From positions 124,001 through 188,000 of the forward strand of contig NZ_CADFEI010000010.1 in assembly GCF_902833225.1 (NCBI RefSeq): DNA of 64,000 nucleotides, read 5' to 3'. Position 1 is the first letter of the stretch, and the number at the start of each line of letters is the position of its first letter. Shown here in pieces: positions 34,859-48,015 of the stretch. Position numbers and translations under genes: made by a program. The notes beneath the pieces were generated by a model. It worked only from the letters and a program-made list of their open reading frames with translations, made no database searches and was not told where the DNA came from. The DNA comes from Burkholderia sp. BCC1644. Lineage in GTDB: Bacteria > Pseudomonadota > Gammaproteobacteria > Burkholderiales > Burkholderiaceae.

Positions 34859-35566
34859 ATGGGATACCCGTTCGCCACTGCCGCCCTCGTCCCGCTGCTG
34901 TTCGCGCAGGGGCGCTACGTGCGGCGCGTCACGCCGCGGCTGCCCGAAGCGGCCGGCCCGCGCGACGGCGTGGCTGGCGACGGCCCGCCGCTCCGTGTCC
35001 TGGTGGTCGGCGATTCGGCGGCCGCGGGCGTCGGCGTCACGACGCAGCGCGACGCGCTGTCCGGGCAGCTGGCGCATGCGCTGGCGGCCACCCACCGCGT
35101 GAGCTGGAAGTTGCTCGCGCGCACGGGCCTCACCACGCGGGAGCTCGTCGACTGGCTCGCCGCCGAGCCGGCCGAACCGTTCGACGTGGCCGTCACGTCG
35201 CTCGGCGTCAACGATGTGACGGGCGGCGTGGCCCCCGCGCGCTGGCTGGCGCAGCAGGCCGAGCTGGTCCGGCTGCTGGCCGGACGCTTCCGGGTCGGGC
35301 ACGCGATCCTGTCGGCGGTGCCGCCGATGGAGCGCTTCCCGGCGCTGCCGCAGCCGCTCGCGTGGTATCTCGGGCTGCGTGCGAAGCGGCTCAACGCGGC
35401 GCTCGCCGGCTGGGCCGGTGCGCAGCCGCACTGCACGTTCCTGCGGGTCGACCTGCCGCTCGAGCGCCACCTGATGGCCGTCGACGGCTTTCATCCCGGC
35501 GAATCGGCATGCGCGGTGTGGGCCGCGCAGGTCGCGGCGGCCGTGCGGCAGCGGGTAACCGCGTGA
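34859..35566 (+). CDS. SGNH/GDSL-family hydrolase
   Basis: The 235-residue protein is a probable esterase or lipase. Catalytic blocks are VVGDSAAAGVG (block I, nucleophile Ser), SLGVNDVTGG (block III, Asn) and VDGFHPGES (block V, Asp-x-x-His). The N terminus (FATAALVPLLFAQGRYV) is hydrophobic and may be an anchor. The substrate is unknown. It is divergent from rep with a 286-base gap that shows nothing clear. Confidence 0.88.
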   Translation: MGYPFATAALVPLLFAQGRYVRRVTPRLPEAAGPRDGVAGDGPPLRVLVVGDSAAAGVGVTTQRDALSGQLAHALAATHRVSWKLLARTGLTTRELVDWLAAEPAEPFDVAVTSLGVNDVTGGVAPARWLAQQAELVRLLAGRFRVGHAILSAVPPMERFPALPQPLAWYLGLRAKRLNAALAGWAGAQPHCTFLRVDLPLERHLMAVDGFHPGESACAVWAAQVAAAVRQRVTA

Positions 35567-35803
35567 TGCGGCGTGTCGGCCATTCACCGGGCGGCCGAGC
35601 AGCCGGCCATGCCGCGCGCGGCGTGCGGCGTGCGCCGCGCAGCCCTGCGCAAAATGCCGCCCTTCCTTGCGCAAGCGCCGTTCCGCATCGCGCGTTTCGC
35701 CCAACGCGTCGGTGCAAGCGGCGGCGCCATGCCAAAATAGCCGGTCGTCTTCGCGCCGTTTCGGCGCGCCATCCGTTAGTTTCCTTCGCAGCCAGGGATT
35801 GCC

Positions 35804-36856
35804 ATGTCGTCATTGCTCAGGATTGGTTTGATGGGTTTCGGTTTCGCCGGCGCGACGTTCCACGCGCCGGTGATCGCCACGAGCGGCCGCACTGAAGTCG
35901 CCGCGATCGCGACGGGGCAGCCCGATCGCGCGCAGGCCGCGTATCCGGGCGCGCGCGTCGTCCCCGACCTCGACACGCTGCTCGGCCTCGACGACATCGA
36001 GTGCGTGGTGATCGCCACGCCGAACGACACGCACTTCACGCTCGCGCGCCAGGTGCTCGAAGCCGGCCGCCATGTGGTCGTCGACAAGCCCGTCACGCTC
36101 ACCGCCGACGAGGCGCTTGCGCTCGCACGGCTCGCGAACACGCGCAGCCGGCTGTTCGCGCCGTTCCACAACCGCCGCTGGGACGGTGATTTCCTCACCG
36201 TGCGCGACATCGTCAAATCGGGCGAGCTCGGCCGCCTCACCTATTTCGCGTCGCATTTCGACCGCTTCCGCCCGACGCCGCGCACACGCTGGCGCGAGGA
36301 GCCGGCCCGCGGCGGCGGCCTGCTGCTCGACCTCGGCCCGCACCTGATCGATCAGGCGCTCGCGCTGTTCGGCCTGCCGGAAACGGTGAGCGCGACCGTC
36401 AAGACGCGCCGCGACAACGGCACGGCACCCGATCTCGTGCACCTGCTGCTCGGCTATCCGGACAAGGACGTCGCGCTGCATGCGAGCGCGCTGTCGGCGA
36501 TCGAACCGGCCCGCTTCACGCTGCACGGCACGCGCGGCAGCTACCAGAAGTTCGGCCTCGACACGCAGGAAGACCAGCTCAAGGCCGGCCTCACCGCGGA
36601 CGACGTCGAATTCGGTGGCGGCAACCCGCCCGGCCTGCTGCGCGTGCTGGACGGCGAAGTCGAGGTCGAACGCCCGGTTCCGACGCTCGACGGCCAGTAC
36701 GCGGAGTTCTACCGCGCGCTCGCCGCATCGGTCCGCGACGGCGCGCCGTTCCCCGTCACCGCGCAGGACGCCGTCGACGTGATGACCATCATCGAGCTCG
36801 CCGCGAAAAGCGAGCACGACGGCCGCCGGCTGCCGTTCGTGCGCCGCACGGTCTGA
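35804..36856 (+). CDS. Gfo/Idh/MocA-family oxidoreductase
   Basis: The 350-residue NAD(P)-dependent dehydrogenase starts with a Rossmann fold (LMGFGFAGATFHAPVI). It has the family motif DKPVTLTADEALAL (E/D-K-P with the conserved Lys) and GGGLLLDLGPHLIDQAL, where the His probably serves in catalysis. Likely substrates are sugars, inositols or related diols. It stands alone between an SGNH hydrolase and a lipoprotein, so context does not narrow the substrate. Confidence 0.92.
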   Translation: MSSLLRIGLMGFGFAGATFHAPVIATSGRTEVAAIATGQPDRAQAAYPGARVVPDLDTLLGLDDIECVVIATPNDTHFTLARQVLEAGRHVVVDKPVTLTADEALALARLANTRSRLFAPFHNRRWDGDFLTVRDIVKSGELGRLTYFASHFDRFRPTPRTRWREEPARGGGLLLDLGPHLIDQALALFGLPETVSATVKTRRDNGTAPDLVHLLLGYPDKDVALHASALSAIEPARFTLHGTRGSYQKFGLDTQEDQLKAGLTADDVEFGGGNPPGLLRVLDGEVEVERPVPTLDGQYAEFYRALAASVRDGAPFPVTAQDAVDVMTIIELAAKSEHDGRRLPFVRRTV

Positions 36857-37015
36857 CGCCGCGCGCCGGCCGGTCGCGGCCGGCCGGCACGCTTGCGTGT
36901 GGATCACGGCCGAACATTCGGTTACAAATGCCGGGGGAACGAAAGTCAGCGTCCGACCGGTCTGATGCGTTTCTCAAAAAAGTCGATCCGACACCAATCC
37001 GTCAGGAGAATGTTG

Positions 37016-37378
37016 ATGCAACGGTTGATTCGCGCAGCGGCGTGCTGCGTCCTGGTTTCCTCGCTTGCGGCCTGTATCGTGCAGCCGCAGCAGCCGGTCC
37101 GCCCGGCGCCCCCGCCGCGGCCGAATCCGCAGGTCGTCGCGAACGAGCGGATGCAGCAGATCCAGGGCCGGATCGACAACCTGCACCGCCGCATCGATGC
37201 GCGCGTGAACGGTGGCTACTATCCGCCGCCGTACGGTGCGCAGCTTCACCACCGCCTCGACGTGATCCGCCAGGAATCGAACGACATGTCCGCGCAGCAT
37301 AGCGGCGGCCTGTCTGGCGACGAGCAGCGCGTGCTGAACCAGGAACTCGACACGGCCGCCCGCGCGATCGGCGAGTAA
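37016..37378 (+). CDS. Small lipoprotein, hypothetical
   Basis: The 120-residue product has a lipoprotein signal with lipobox LAAC (Cys20), then a Pro-rich linker ([17 protein letters not shown]) and a helical part ([20 protein letters not shown]). I chose ATG 37016 because the aggag at 37004-37008 sits 7 bases before it; the ATG at 37010 is too close. Function is unknown; it is probably lodged in the outer membrane. Confidence 0.82.
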   Translation: MQRLIRAAACCVLVSSLAACIVQPQQPVRPAPPPRPNPQVVANERMQQIQGRIDNLHRRIDARVNGGYYPPPYGAQLHHRLDVIRQESNDMSAQHSGGLSGDEQRVLNQELDTAARAIGE

Positions 37379-37388
37379 TACCGGTAGC

Positions 37389-37440
37389 GCCGGCACCTGC
37401 CGGTGCCGGCAAAAAGCGGCGGCGCCCCACGCCGCCGCTT
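37389..37440. terminator. Double hairpin after lipoprotein gene
   Basis: Two adjacent GC-rich stems are seen: gccggcacc/ggtgccggc at 37389-37410, followed by AAAAA, and aagcggcggcg/cgccgccgctt at 37414-37440. The second has a T run only on the minus strand. They likely end the lipoprotein transcript and insulate the gcv promoter. Confidence 0.55.
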
Positions 37441-37468
37441 GTCGCGAAGCGACATTCTTTTGCCCAAA

Positions 37469-37497
37469 TTGACAAGGCCCACCCGCTCGCGTACAGT
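37469..37497 (+). promoter_or_regulatory. Predicted gcvTHP promoter
   Basis: TTGACA (6/6) at 37469-37474 and TACAGT (4/6) at 37492-37497 lie 17 bases apart. Transcription would start near 37504, directly before the riboswitch. Confidence 0.72.
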
Positions 37498-37507
37498 CGC
37501 CCGCACG

Positions 37508-37770
37508 CGTCGGGAGAGCGTGTAACCGGGTGGTTTCGACACCGGTTGCGCCGCCGAAGGGGCACACCCGCAAACTCTCAGGCAAAAGGACCGACCGCGT
37601 CGGGGAATCGCGTCCGCGCATTGCGCGGGCCACACTCTCCCCGCACTCTGGAGAGCGGCAGTAGCTCGCAGCGCACTGGTTGCGCGGGCAAGCTGCCCAC
37701 CGAAGGGGCGCGCGTTGGCCGGGCTTTGCCCGCCGCGCAATCTCTCAGGTATCGAGGACAGAGGGGCATG
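37508..37770 (+). ncRNA. Tandem glycine riboswitch
   Basis: Two aptamers follow one another. The first has GGGAGAG (from 37512), the core GCCGAAGGGGCA and CTCTCAGGCAAAAGGACCG; the second has CTGGAGAG (from 37648), CACCGAAGGGGCG and CTCTCAGGTATCGAGGACAGA (21 bases, given by its conserved parts). These are the hallmark conserved blocks of the gcvT motif. It lies 85 bases before gcvT and should raise expression when glycine is plentiful. The expression platform (terminator or translation) was not resolved. Confidence 0.96.
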
Positions 37771-37854
37771 TACCGGATCGCTGGAGGCCATCGGCCACGG
37801 CGGTCGGCACATGGCCGTTCTGATCCGCGCGCAAGCGCCTTGCCTGAGGCCTCG

Positions 37855-38973
37855 ATGACTGCACTGAATCACACCCCGCTCAACGCCGCGCACCGCGCGC
37901 TCAATGCCCGCATGGTCGACTTCGGCGGCTGGGACATGCCCGTCAACTACGGCTCGCAGATCGAAGAACACGAAGCCGTGCGCACCGACGCCGGCATGTT
38001 CGACGTGTCGCACATGTGCGTGGTCGACTTCACCGGCAGCCGCGTGCGCGCGTTCTTCGAGCACGCGATCGCGAACAACGTCGGCAAGCTCAAGACGCCC
38101 GGCAAGGCGCTCTACTCGTGCCTGCTCAACCCGCAGGGCGGCGTCATCGACGATCTGATCGTCTATTACTTCACCGAAGAATTCTTCCGCGTCGTCGTCA
38201 ACGCCGGCACGGCCGAGAAAGACATCGCGTGGTTCAACCAGCTGAACGAGCAAGGCAGCTTCGGCCTCACGATCGCGCCGCGCCGCGATTTCGCGATCGT
38301 CGCCGTACAGGGCCCGAACGCCCGCGAAAAGGTCTGGACGACCGTGCCTTCCGCACGTGCCGCGACCAGCGAGCTGAAGCCGTTCAACGCCGCGCAGGTC
38401 GCCGCCACGCCGTTCGGCGATCTCACCATCGCGCGCACCGGCTATACCGGTGAAGACGGTTTCGAAGTGATCGTCCCGGCCGTGCACGTCGAAGCGCTGT
38501 GGGCCGCACTGCAGCAAAACGGCGTACGCCCGTGCGGGCTCGGCGCGCGCGACACGCTGCGCCTCGAAGCCGGCATGAACCTGTACGGCCAGGACATGGA
38601 CGACACCGTCTCCCCGCTCGACGCAGGCCTCGCGTGGACGGTCGACCTCGCCGCGCCGCGCGACTTCGTCGGCCGCGCCGCACTGGAAGCCAACGGCACT
38701 CGCGCCGCGTTCGTCGGCCTGATCCTGCAGAAGGAAAACGGCAAGGCGGGCGGCGTGCTGCGCGCGCACCAGAAGGTCGTCACGCCGCACGGCGAAGGCG
38801 AGATCACGAGCGGCACGTTCTCGCCGTCGATGCAGGAATCGATCGCGTTCGCGCGCGTGCCGGCCGCCGTCCAGATCGGCGACCTCATCCAGGTGCAAAT
38901 TCGAGACAAGAATCTTCCCGCGCGCGTGGTAAAACTGCCGTTCGTGCGCAACGGCAAGGTCCTCGCTGCGTAA
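37855..38973 (+). CDS. gcvT: Glycine cleavage T protein (aminomethyltransferase)
   Basis: The 372-residue enzyme transfers the methylene carbon from aminomethyl-lipoyl H protein to tetrahydrofolate and releases ammonia. Recognisable parts are [33 protein letters not shown], the fold-binding region ([27 protein letters not shown]) and the C-terminal barrel domain. It is the first gene of gcvTHP behind the glycine riboswitch. Confidence 0.97.
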   Translation: MTALNHTPLNAAHRALNARMVDFGGWDMPVNYGSQIEEHEAVRTDAGMFDVSHMCVVDFTGSRVRAFFEHAIANNVGKLKTPGKALYSCLLNPQGGVIDDLIVYYFTEEFFRVVVNAGTAEKDIAWFNQLNEQGSFGLTIAPRRDFAIVAVQGPNAREKVWTTVPSARAATSELKPFNAAQVAATPFGDLTIARTGYTGEDGFEVIVPAVHVEALWAALQQNGVRPCGLGARDTLRLEAGMNLYGQDMDDTVSPLDAGLAWTVDLAAPRDFVGRAALEANGTRAAFVGLILQKENGKAGGVLRAHQKVVTPHGEGEITSGTFSPSMQESIAFARVPAAVQIGDLIQVQIRDKNLPARVVKLPFVRNGKVLAA

Positions 38974-39090
38974 CGGCCGGGAGGCCCGCCTCCCGGGAAG
39001 CCGGGAGATGGCGCCCGGCGCAACACCACACCCGGCGCGCCCCGACGGCGCGTCAGCAAAACGAACAAACCCTTTTATCAGGAGCATCCG

Positions 39091-39471
39091 ATGAGCAACG
39101 TCCCGGCCGATCTGAAGTACACCGACGAACACGAGTGGATCCGCACTGAAGCCGACGGCACGCTGACGATCGGCATCACCGATCACGCGCAGAACACGCT
39201 CGGCGACATCGTTTTCCTCGAACTGCCGCCCGTCGGCAAGCAGGTGAAGGCAGGCGACGCGATCGGCGTCGTCGAATCCGTGAAAGCCGCGTCGGACATC
39301 TATTCGCCGGTGTCGGGCGAAGTGGTCGCGATCAACGCGGATGCAGTCGACACGCCGGAAGAGGTGAACAGCGACGCGTACGACACGTGGCTGTTCAAGG
39401 TCAAGCTCGCGGCCGGCGCATCGACCGACAGCCTGCTCGACGCAGCCGCCTACAGCAAGCTGATCGACTAA
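39091..39471 (+). CDS. gcvH: Glycine cleavage H protein
   Basis: The 126-residue lipoyl carrier shuttles the aminomethyl group between P, T and L proteins. The lipoylated lysine is K65 in [19 protein letters not shown] and [19 protein letters not shown] are typical. The ribosome site caggag lies before the ATG. It sits between gcvT and gcvP. Confidence 0.98.
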   Translation: MSNVPADLKYTDEHEWIRTEADGTLTIGITDHAQNTLGDIVFLELPPVGKQVKAGDAIGVVESVKAASDIYSPVSGEVVAINADAVDTPEEVNSDAYDTWLFKVKLAAGASTDSLLDAAAYSKLID

Positions 39472-39531
39472 TTCCCCTACCCGAACCGCGCGGCGCCGGC
39501 CAGCCGGCCCGCGCGGGACCAGAGTCACGCC

Positions 39532-42459
<2,928 letters not shown>

Positions 42460-42496
42460 CGCACGCCAGGCCAGGAACCGACCGATGGTGACCGCA

Positions 42497-42529
42497 CCGC
42501 ACGCAACTCCGTGTTGCGTGCGGTTTTTT
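42497..42529 (+). terminator. Rho-independent terminator of gcvTHP
   Basis: An 11-bp perfect stem (ccgcacgcaac/gttgcgtgcgg) with a 5-base loop is followed by six T. Confidence 0.93.
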
Positions 42530-42609
42530 GTTCGCCGCTCGAACCGGTTCACGTTCGTCCGCCAATCCGGCTAACATCACACGCGATCCAGCCAATGAAG
42601 GAGTTCCGC

Positions 42610-43752
42610 ATGGTGCGTCCGATGTTTCCGGGCCATGGTGCAACAGAGAGACGGCCGCGCACGCGCGCGGGCCGGTTCGTGCCGATGCTCGTCGCGTCGC
42701 TGTCGCTGGCCGCTGCCGGCCTCGGCGCGGCCGGCAGCGCGCGCGCGGCGATGAATTTCTGCGCGGCGCCGGCGCTGCAGGCGAGCGAGACGACGCAGGC
42801 CGAACCGGGCGTGCAGGCACTGATCCGCAGCGTCGACGCGCGCATCGGCGAGCAGCCGAAGGCGATGGCGCGCGTGCACACCGAGGGCACGCTGCCGCAT
42901 GAAGGCATCTACGACCAGAGTGCGGCCGCACTGAAGGACATGGACCTGATGCGCGACGCGGCGCTCGCGTGGCGCGTGACGAACGCGCCGCGCTACCTGC
43001 AGCTCGTCGACCGCTTCCTGTCCGCGTGGGTCTCGACCTACCAGCCGAGCTTCAATCCGATCGACGAAACGCGCTTCGAGAGCCTGATCGTCGCGTACGA
43101 CATGACCGCGAGCGCGCTGCCGGTGAAGACCCGCAACGCGACGGCCGCGTTCATCGCGAAGCTCGGCGCCGGCTATGTCGCGCAGATCGACGCGCAGAAG
43201 CGCCCGCTCACCGGCACCTGGCGCAACAACTGGCAGAGCCACCGGATCAAGCTGATCGCGCTGTCCGCGTTCACGCTCGGCGACCGCAAGATGATGAACG
43301 CCGCGCAGCGGCTGTTCGTCGAGCATCTCGCCGACAACATCGGCCCGGACGGCAAGACGTGGGACTTCGAGGAACGCGATGCGCTGCATTACGCAGTCTA
43401 CGACCTGCAGCCGCTGGTGACGGCCGCGCTCGCCGCGCGCCGCTTCAACCGCAACTGGCTGCGCGAACGCGGCGCGAACGGCGCGACGCTCGCGGCCGCG
43501 CTCGACTGGCTCGTGCCGTACGCGCTCAGCGAGAAGACGCACGAGGAATTCGTGAATTCGCCGGTGCCGTTCGACGCGAAGCGCCGCGAGGCGGGCCTGC
43601 CGGGTTACACGGGGCAGTGGGACCCGAAAAACGCCACCGAACTCTTTCATCTGGCCGCGCGGCTCGACGGGCGCTACGCCCGCGTCGCGCAGCAACTCTC
43701 CCCAACGCCGCCCGCATGGCTCGCCGCGTGCCTGCCATTGCAGGCGCGCTAG
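42610..43752 (+). CDS. Alginate lyase-like periplasmic protein
   Basis: The 380-residue protein has an N-terminal signal peptide (about 28-50, VASLSLAAAGLGAAGSARA) and an alginate-lyase/heparinase alpha-barrel: LAWRVTNAPRYLQLVDRFLS, the NNWQSHRIKL with conserved Asn and His, and FEERDALHYAVYDLQPL with the likely catalytic His and Tyr. I chose ATG 42610 because aaggag lies 6 bases upstream. The real substrate (alginate or another uronate) is uncertain. It stands between the gcv terminator and sdaA. Confidence 0.85.
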   Translation: MVRPMFPGHGATERRPRTRAGRFVPMLVASLSLAAAGLGAAGSARAAMNFCAAPALQASETTQAEPGVQALIRSVDARIGEQPKAMARVHTEGTLPHEGIYDQSAAALKDMDLMRDAALAWRVTNAPRYLQLVDRFLSAWVSTYQPSFNPIDETRFESLIVAYDMTASALPVKTRNATAAFIAKLGAGYVAQIDAQKRPLTGTWRNNWQSHRIKLIALSAFTLGDRKMMNAAQRLFVEHLADNIGPDGKTWDFEERDALHYAVYDLQPLVTAALAARRFNRNWLRERGANGATLAAALDWLVPYALSEKTHEEFVNSPVPFDAKRREAGLPGYTGQWDPKNATELFHLAARLDGRYARVAQQLSPTPPAWLAACLPLQAR

Positions 43753-43782
43753 CACTACTCTTAAAGCAAGGCAGGTATCGAA

Positions 43783-45171
<1,389 letters not shown>

Positions 45172-45258
45172 TGCGGTAACGGCGGTCATGCGGGGCGAAT
45201 CGATACCCTGCATGACCGCCGGACATGGTTGCGCGTTGCGTCACGCCTGCCGGGCACG

Positions 45259-45660
45259 CTAGTCGTTCAACCAGTTCTCCAGCCGCACGCCCGGATAGCT
45301 CGCGAAATCCCGCTCGTTGTTGGTCACGAGCACAACGTCGAGCGACACCGCATGAGCCGCGATCAGTTTGTCGAGATGATCCTTCTTCCGTTCGCGGGTC
45401 GCTTCGCGGACAGGGCCGTACGCTTGCGCAGCCGACGCGTCGAACGGCGCAACCGGAATATCCTCGATCAGCGCGGCAAGATTGCTGCGCTCCTGGGCAG
45501 GACTTGCACACGCAGTCAAGCCGTACTCGAGCTCGGCATAGGTAATCGCCGACATCACGACGTCCCCCGTGTAGCACTGTGCAAACCGCCTCGCGACCTG
45601 TTCCGGCTGATTCTTCAACAGATAGATGCACATGTTGGTGTCGAGCATGTAGCGCGGCAT
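45259..45660 (-). CDS. vapC: VapC-type PIN-domain toxin
   Basis: The 133-residue ribonuclease has the PIN acidic residues in YMLDTNMCIYLL (D7), SAITYAELEYGL and KDHLDKLIAAHA, then VTNNERDF. In this family the target is usually tRNA-fMet. The start MPRYMLDTN overlaps the antitoxin stop by one base. It lies convergent to sdaA, with no visible gene between. Confidence 0.94.
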   Translation of the reverse strand: MPRYMLDTNMCIYLLKNQPEQVARRFAQCYTGDVVMSAITYAELEYGLTACASPAQERSNLAALIEDIPVAPFDASAAQAYGPVREATRERKKDHLDKLIAAHAVSLDVVLVTNNERDFASYPGVRLENWLND

Positions 45661-45896
45661 CACAAGCCCTCGCGGTCGGCCTGCTCCTGATCGCCACGCC
45701 CTTCGGCCATGAAATCCGGCCCGAATTTCGCGAACTTCTCGAGCACGCCGGTCAACGGCCGTCGCATGGGCCGAATACGGATTTCGTCGCCGATCCGTTC
45801 GATTTCGAGCTCGATGTCGCTGCGCTCGTAGGCAAGGTCCGCCGGAATCCGGACGGCTTGCGAGTTGCCGTTCCGAAACACCCTCGTGGTATGCAT
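45660..45896 (-). CDS. vapB: VapB-type antitoxin, AbrB fold
   Basis: The 78-residue protein starts MHTTRVFRNGNSQAVRIPAD, the AbrB/SpoVT swapped-hairpin DNA-binding region, followed by an acidic middle and a helical tail (LTGVLEKFAKFGPDFMA) that should wrap the toxin. The frame is open 22 codons upstream, but MHTT is the family start. Toxin and antitoxin are coupled by TGATG. Two direct repeats and a promoter precede it. Confidence 0.93.
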   Translation of the reverse strand: MHTTRVFRNGNSQAVRIPADLAYERSDIELEIERIGDEIRIRPMRRPLTGVLEKFAKFGPDFMAEGRGDQEQADREGL

Positions 45897-45906
45897 GCCG
45901 ATCTCC

Positions 45907-45969
45907 CATGCGTGTGTACGAAGGATGTACTTTAGGTTATTTCCGAAACAGTGTAAATCCATGTGTGTA
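45907..45969 (-). promoter_or_regulatory. vapBC promoter flanked by direct repeats
   Basis: On the minus strand TTTACA (45955-45950) and TAAAGT (45932-45927) are 17 bases apart. CATG(C/T)GTGTACG occurs twice, at 45907-45918 and 45958-45969, one copy on each side. This looks like an operator for the VapBC complex. Confidence 0.62.
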
Positions 45970-46311
45970 CGCGACTCCGAAGCGGTCGTGGATGGCGGTA
46001 TGCGATACGCGGGAGATATTCACTAGGCCAGCGGCCGTCAAATGTGGCAAACAAGTACGTAGTTCAGGGCAATCCGCCACCCGCTTGACCGTGGCAGCGG
46101 ATCACCCTGTCCGGCTCGATGCTTGCAGCATCCACTTTCCGCCGTCCGGCAATCGCGCACCAGTCGTCCTTTCGGCCAGCCGAACCCGGCACGCACGGAT
46201 GACGCACCGTCCGAATCACCCGGCGTTCCGGCACTTTTCACCGGCCGGCGCACCGGCGCCCCGCCGACAGGCGTAAGCTGTACGTCCCGCTACCCAGGGA
46301 GACGGCAGCCC
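45970..46311. other. Intergenic stretch with no recognised gene
   Basis: About 340 bases lie between the vapBC operator and the TPP enzyme. I see no gene, RNA or clear promoter. The frame that runs from 46123 into the TPP enzyme gene lacks a ribosome site at its upstream ATG. Confidence 0.5.
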
Positions 46312-48015
46312 ATGTCGCATTCCAAGGATCTCGAGCAGCCCGCCACGACCGGCGCGCGACTGCTCGTCGATGCGTTGCTCGCCAATCACGTCGAACGCGT
46401 GTTCTGCGTGCCGGGCGAGAGCTTCCTCGCCGTACTCGATGCGCTGGCGGACGACACCGCGCGCATCCAGACGGTCGTCTGCCGCCACGAGGCGGCCGCC
46501 GCGAACATGGCCGAAGCGGTCGGCAAGCTGACCGGTCGCCCCGGCATCGCGTTCGTCACGCGCGGGCCCGGCGCGACCCATGCGTCGATCGGCGTGCACA
46601 CCGCGTTCCAGGATTCGACGCCGATGATCCTGTTCGTCGGCCAGTGCGCGCGCGAGCACCTCGACCGCGAAGCCTTCCAGGAAATCGACTACCGGCGGAT
46701 GTTCGGCCAGATGGCGAAATGGGTCGCGCAGATCGACGACCCGCGCCGTATCCCCGAATACCTGAGCCATGCGTTCCACGTCGCGACGTCCGGCCGGCCC
46801 GGCCCGGTCGTGCTCGCGCTGCCGGAGGACGTCCTGTCCGAAGCGTGCGCTTCGCAGCCCGTCGTGCCGGCCGCGAAACGCGTCGCGGCCGCGCCGTCGG
46901 CCGGGCAGGTCGACGAGCTGCGCGAGCGGCTCGCGCGCGCGGAACGGCCGGTCGCGATCGTCGGCGGTAGCGGCTGGACGCCTGAAGCCTGTGCGAACCT
47001 GCGCACCTTCGTCGAACGCTGGCAACTGCCCGTCGCCTGCGCGTTCCGCTTCCAGGACACGATCGACAACGCACACCCGAACTACGCGGGCGACGTCGGG
47101 CTCGGGATCAATCCCGCGCTCGCGAAACGCATCCGCGACGCCGACCTGCTGCTCGTGATCGGGCCGCGCCTCGGCGAAGCGACGACCGGCGGGTACACGC
47201 TGCTCGACATCCCGAAGACACGCCAGACGCTGATCCACGTACACCAGGGCGCGGACGAGCTCGGCCGTGTATATGCGGCCGACCTGCCGATCGTGTCGGG
47301 GATGCCCGAGATCGCCGCGCCGCTTGCCGCGCTCGAACCGCCCGAGCGCCCGGCCTGGGCCGGCGCGGCCGCCGATGCCCATCGCGCGTACCGCGAATGG
47401 CATGCGCCGCTGCCGATGCCCGGCGACGTCCAGCTCGGCGACGTGATGGTGCAGTTGCGCGAGCGCCTGCCGCACGACGCGATCCTCACCAACGGCGCCG
47501 GCAACTACGCGATCTGGCTGCATCGTCACTTTGCGTACCGGCACTTCCGTTCGCAACTCGCGCCGACCAGCGGCGCGATGGGCTACGGGCTGCCGGCCGC
47601 GCTCGCCGCGAAGTCGCTGTACCCGTCGCGCGCGGTCGTCGCGCTCGCGGGCGACGGCTGCTTCATGATGGCCGGCAACGAGCTCGCGACCGCGATGCAG
47701 TACGGGCTGAACATCGTCGCGATCGTCGTCAACAACGGGCATTTCGGCACGATCCGCATGCATCAGGAGCGCAACTACCCGGGCCGCGTGCACGGCACGG
47801 GGCTCACGAATCCCGATTTCGCCGCGTATGCGCGTGCGTTCGGCGCGCATGGCGAGACGGTCGAGCGCACCGCCGATTTCGCGCCCGCGCTCGAACGCGC
47901 GCTGACTTGCGGGCTGCCTGCGGTGATCGAGATCCGCATTCCGCAGGACGCCAGCACGCCGGCCGCGACGCTCGAACAGATCCGCGAGCAAGGCCGCCGC
48001 GCGCGCGGCGGATGA
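46312..48015 (+). CDS. Thiamine pyrophosphate-dependent enzyme
   Basis: The 567-residue protein belongs to the acetolactate synthase/benzoylformate decarboxylase superfamily. The N-terminal domain has VFCVPGESFLAVLDAL and the catalytic Glu in CRHEAAAANMAEAVGKL. The central domain is Rossmann-like (VAIVGGSGWTPEACANL), and the C-terminal domain carries the TPP-Mg motif GDGCFMMAGNELATAMQYGLN (GDG to N, about residues 446-466). The exact reaction is open; no small regulatory subunit is adjacent. I chose ATG 46312 with aggga 11 bases upstream. It overlaps the next gene by 4 bases. Confidence 0.9.
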   Translation: MSHSKDLEQPATTGARLLVDALLANHVERVFCVPGESFLAVLDALADDTARIQTVVCRHEAAAANMAEAVGKLTGRPGIAFVTRGPGATHASIGVHTAFQDSTPMILFVGQCAREHLDREAFQEIDYRRMFGQMAKWVAQIDDPRRIPEYLSHAFHVATSGRPGPVVLALPEDVLSEACASQPVVPAAKRVAAAPSAGQVDELRERLARAERPVAIVGGSGWTPEACANLRTFVERWQLPVACAFRFQDTIDNAHPNYAGDVGLGINPALAKRIRDADLLLVIGPRLGEATTGGYTLLDIPKTRQTLIHVHQGADELGRVYAADLPIVSGMPEIAAPLAALEPPERPAWAGAAADAHRAYREWHAPLPMPGDVQLGDVMVQLRERLPHDAILTNGAGNYAIWLHRHFAYRHFRSQLAPTSGAMGYGLPAALAAKSLYPSRAVVALAGDGCFMMAGNELATAMQYGLNIVAIVVNNGHFGTIRMHQERNYPGRVHGTGLTNPDFAAYARAFGAHGETVERTADFAPALERALTCGLPAVIEIRIPQDASTPAATLEQIREQGRRARGG

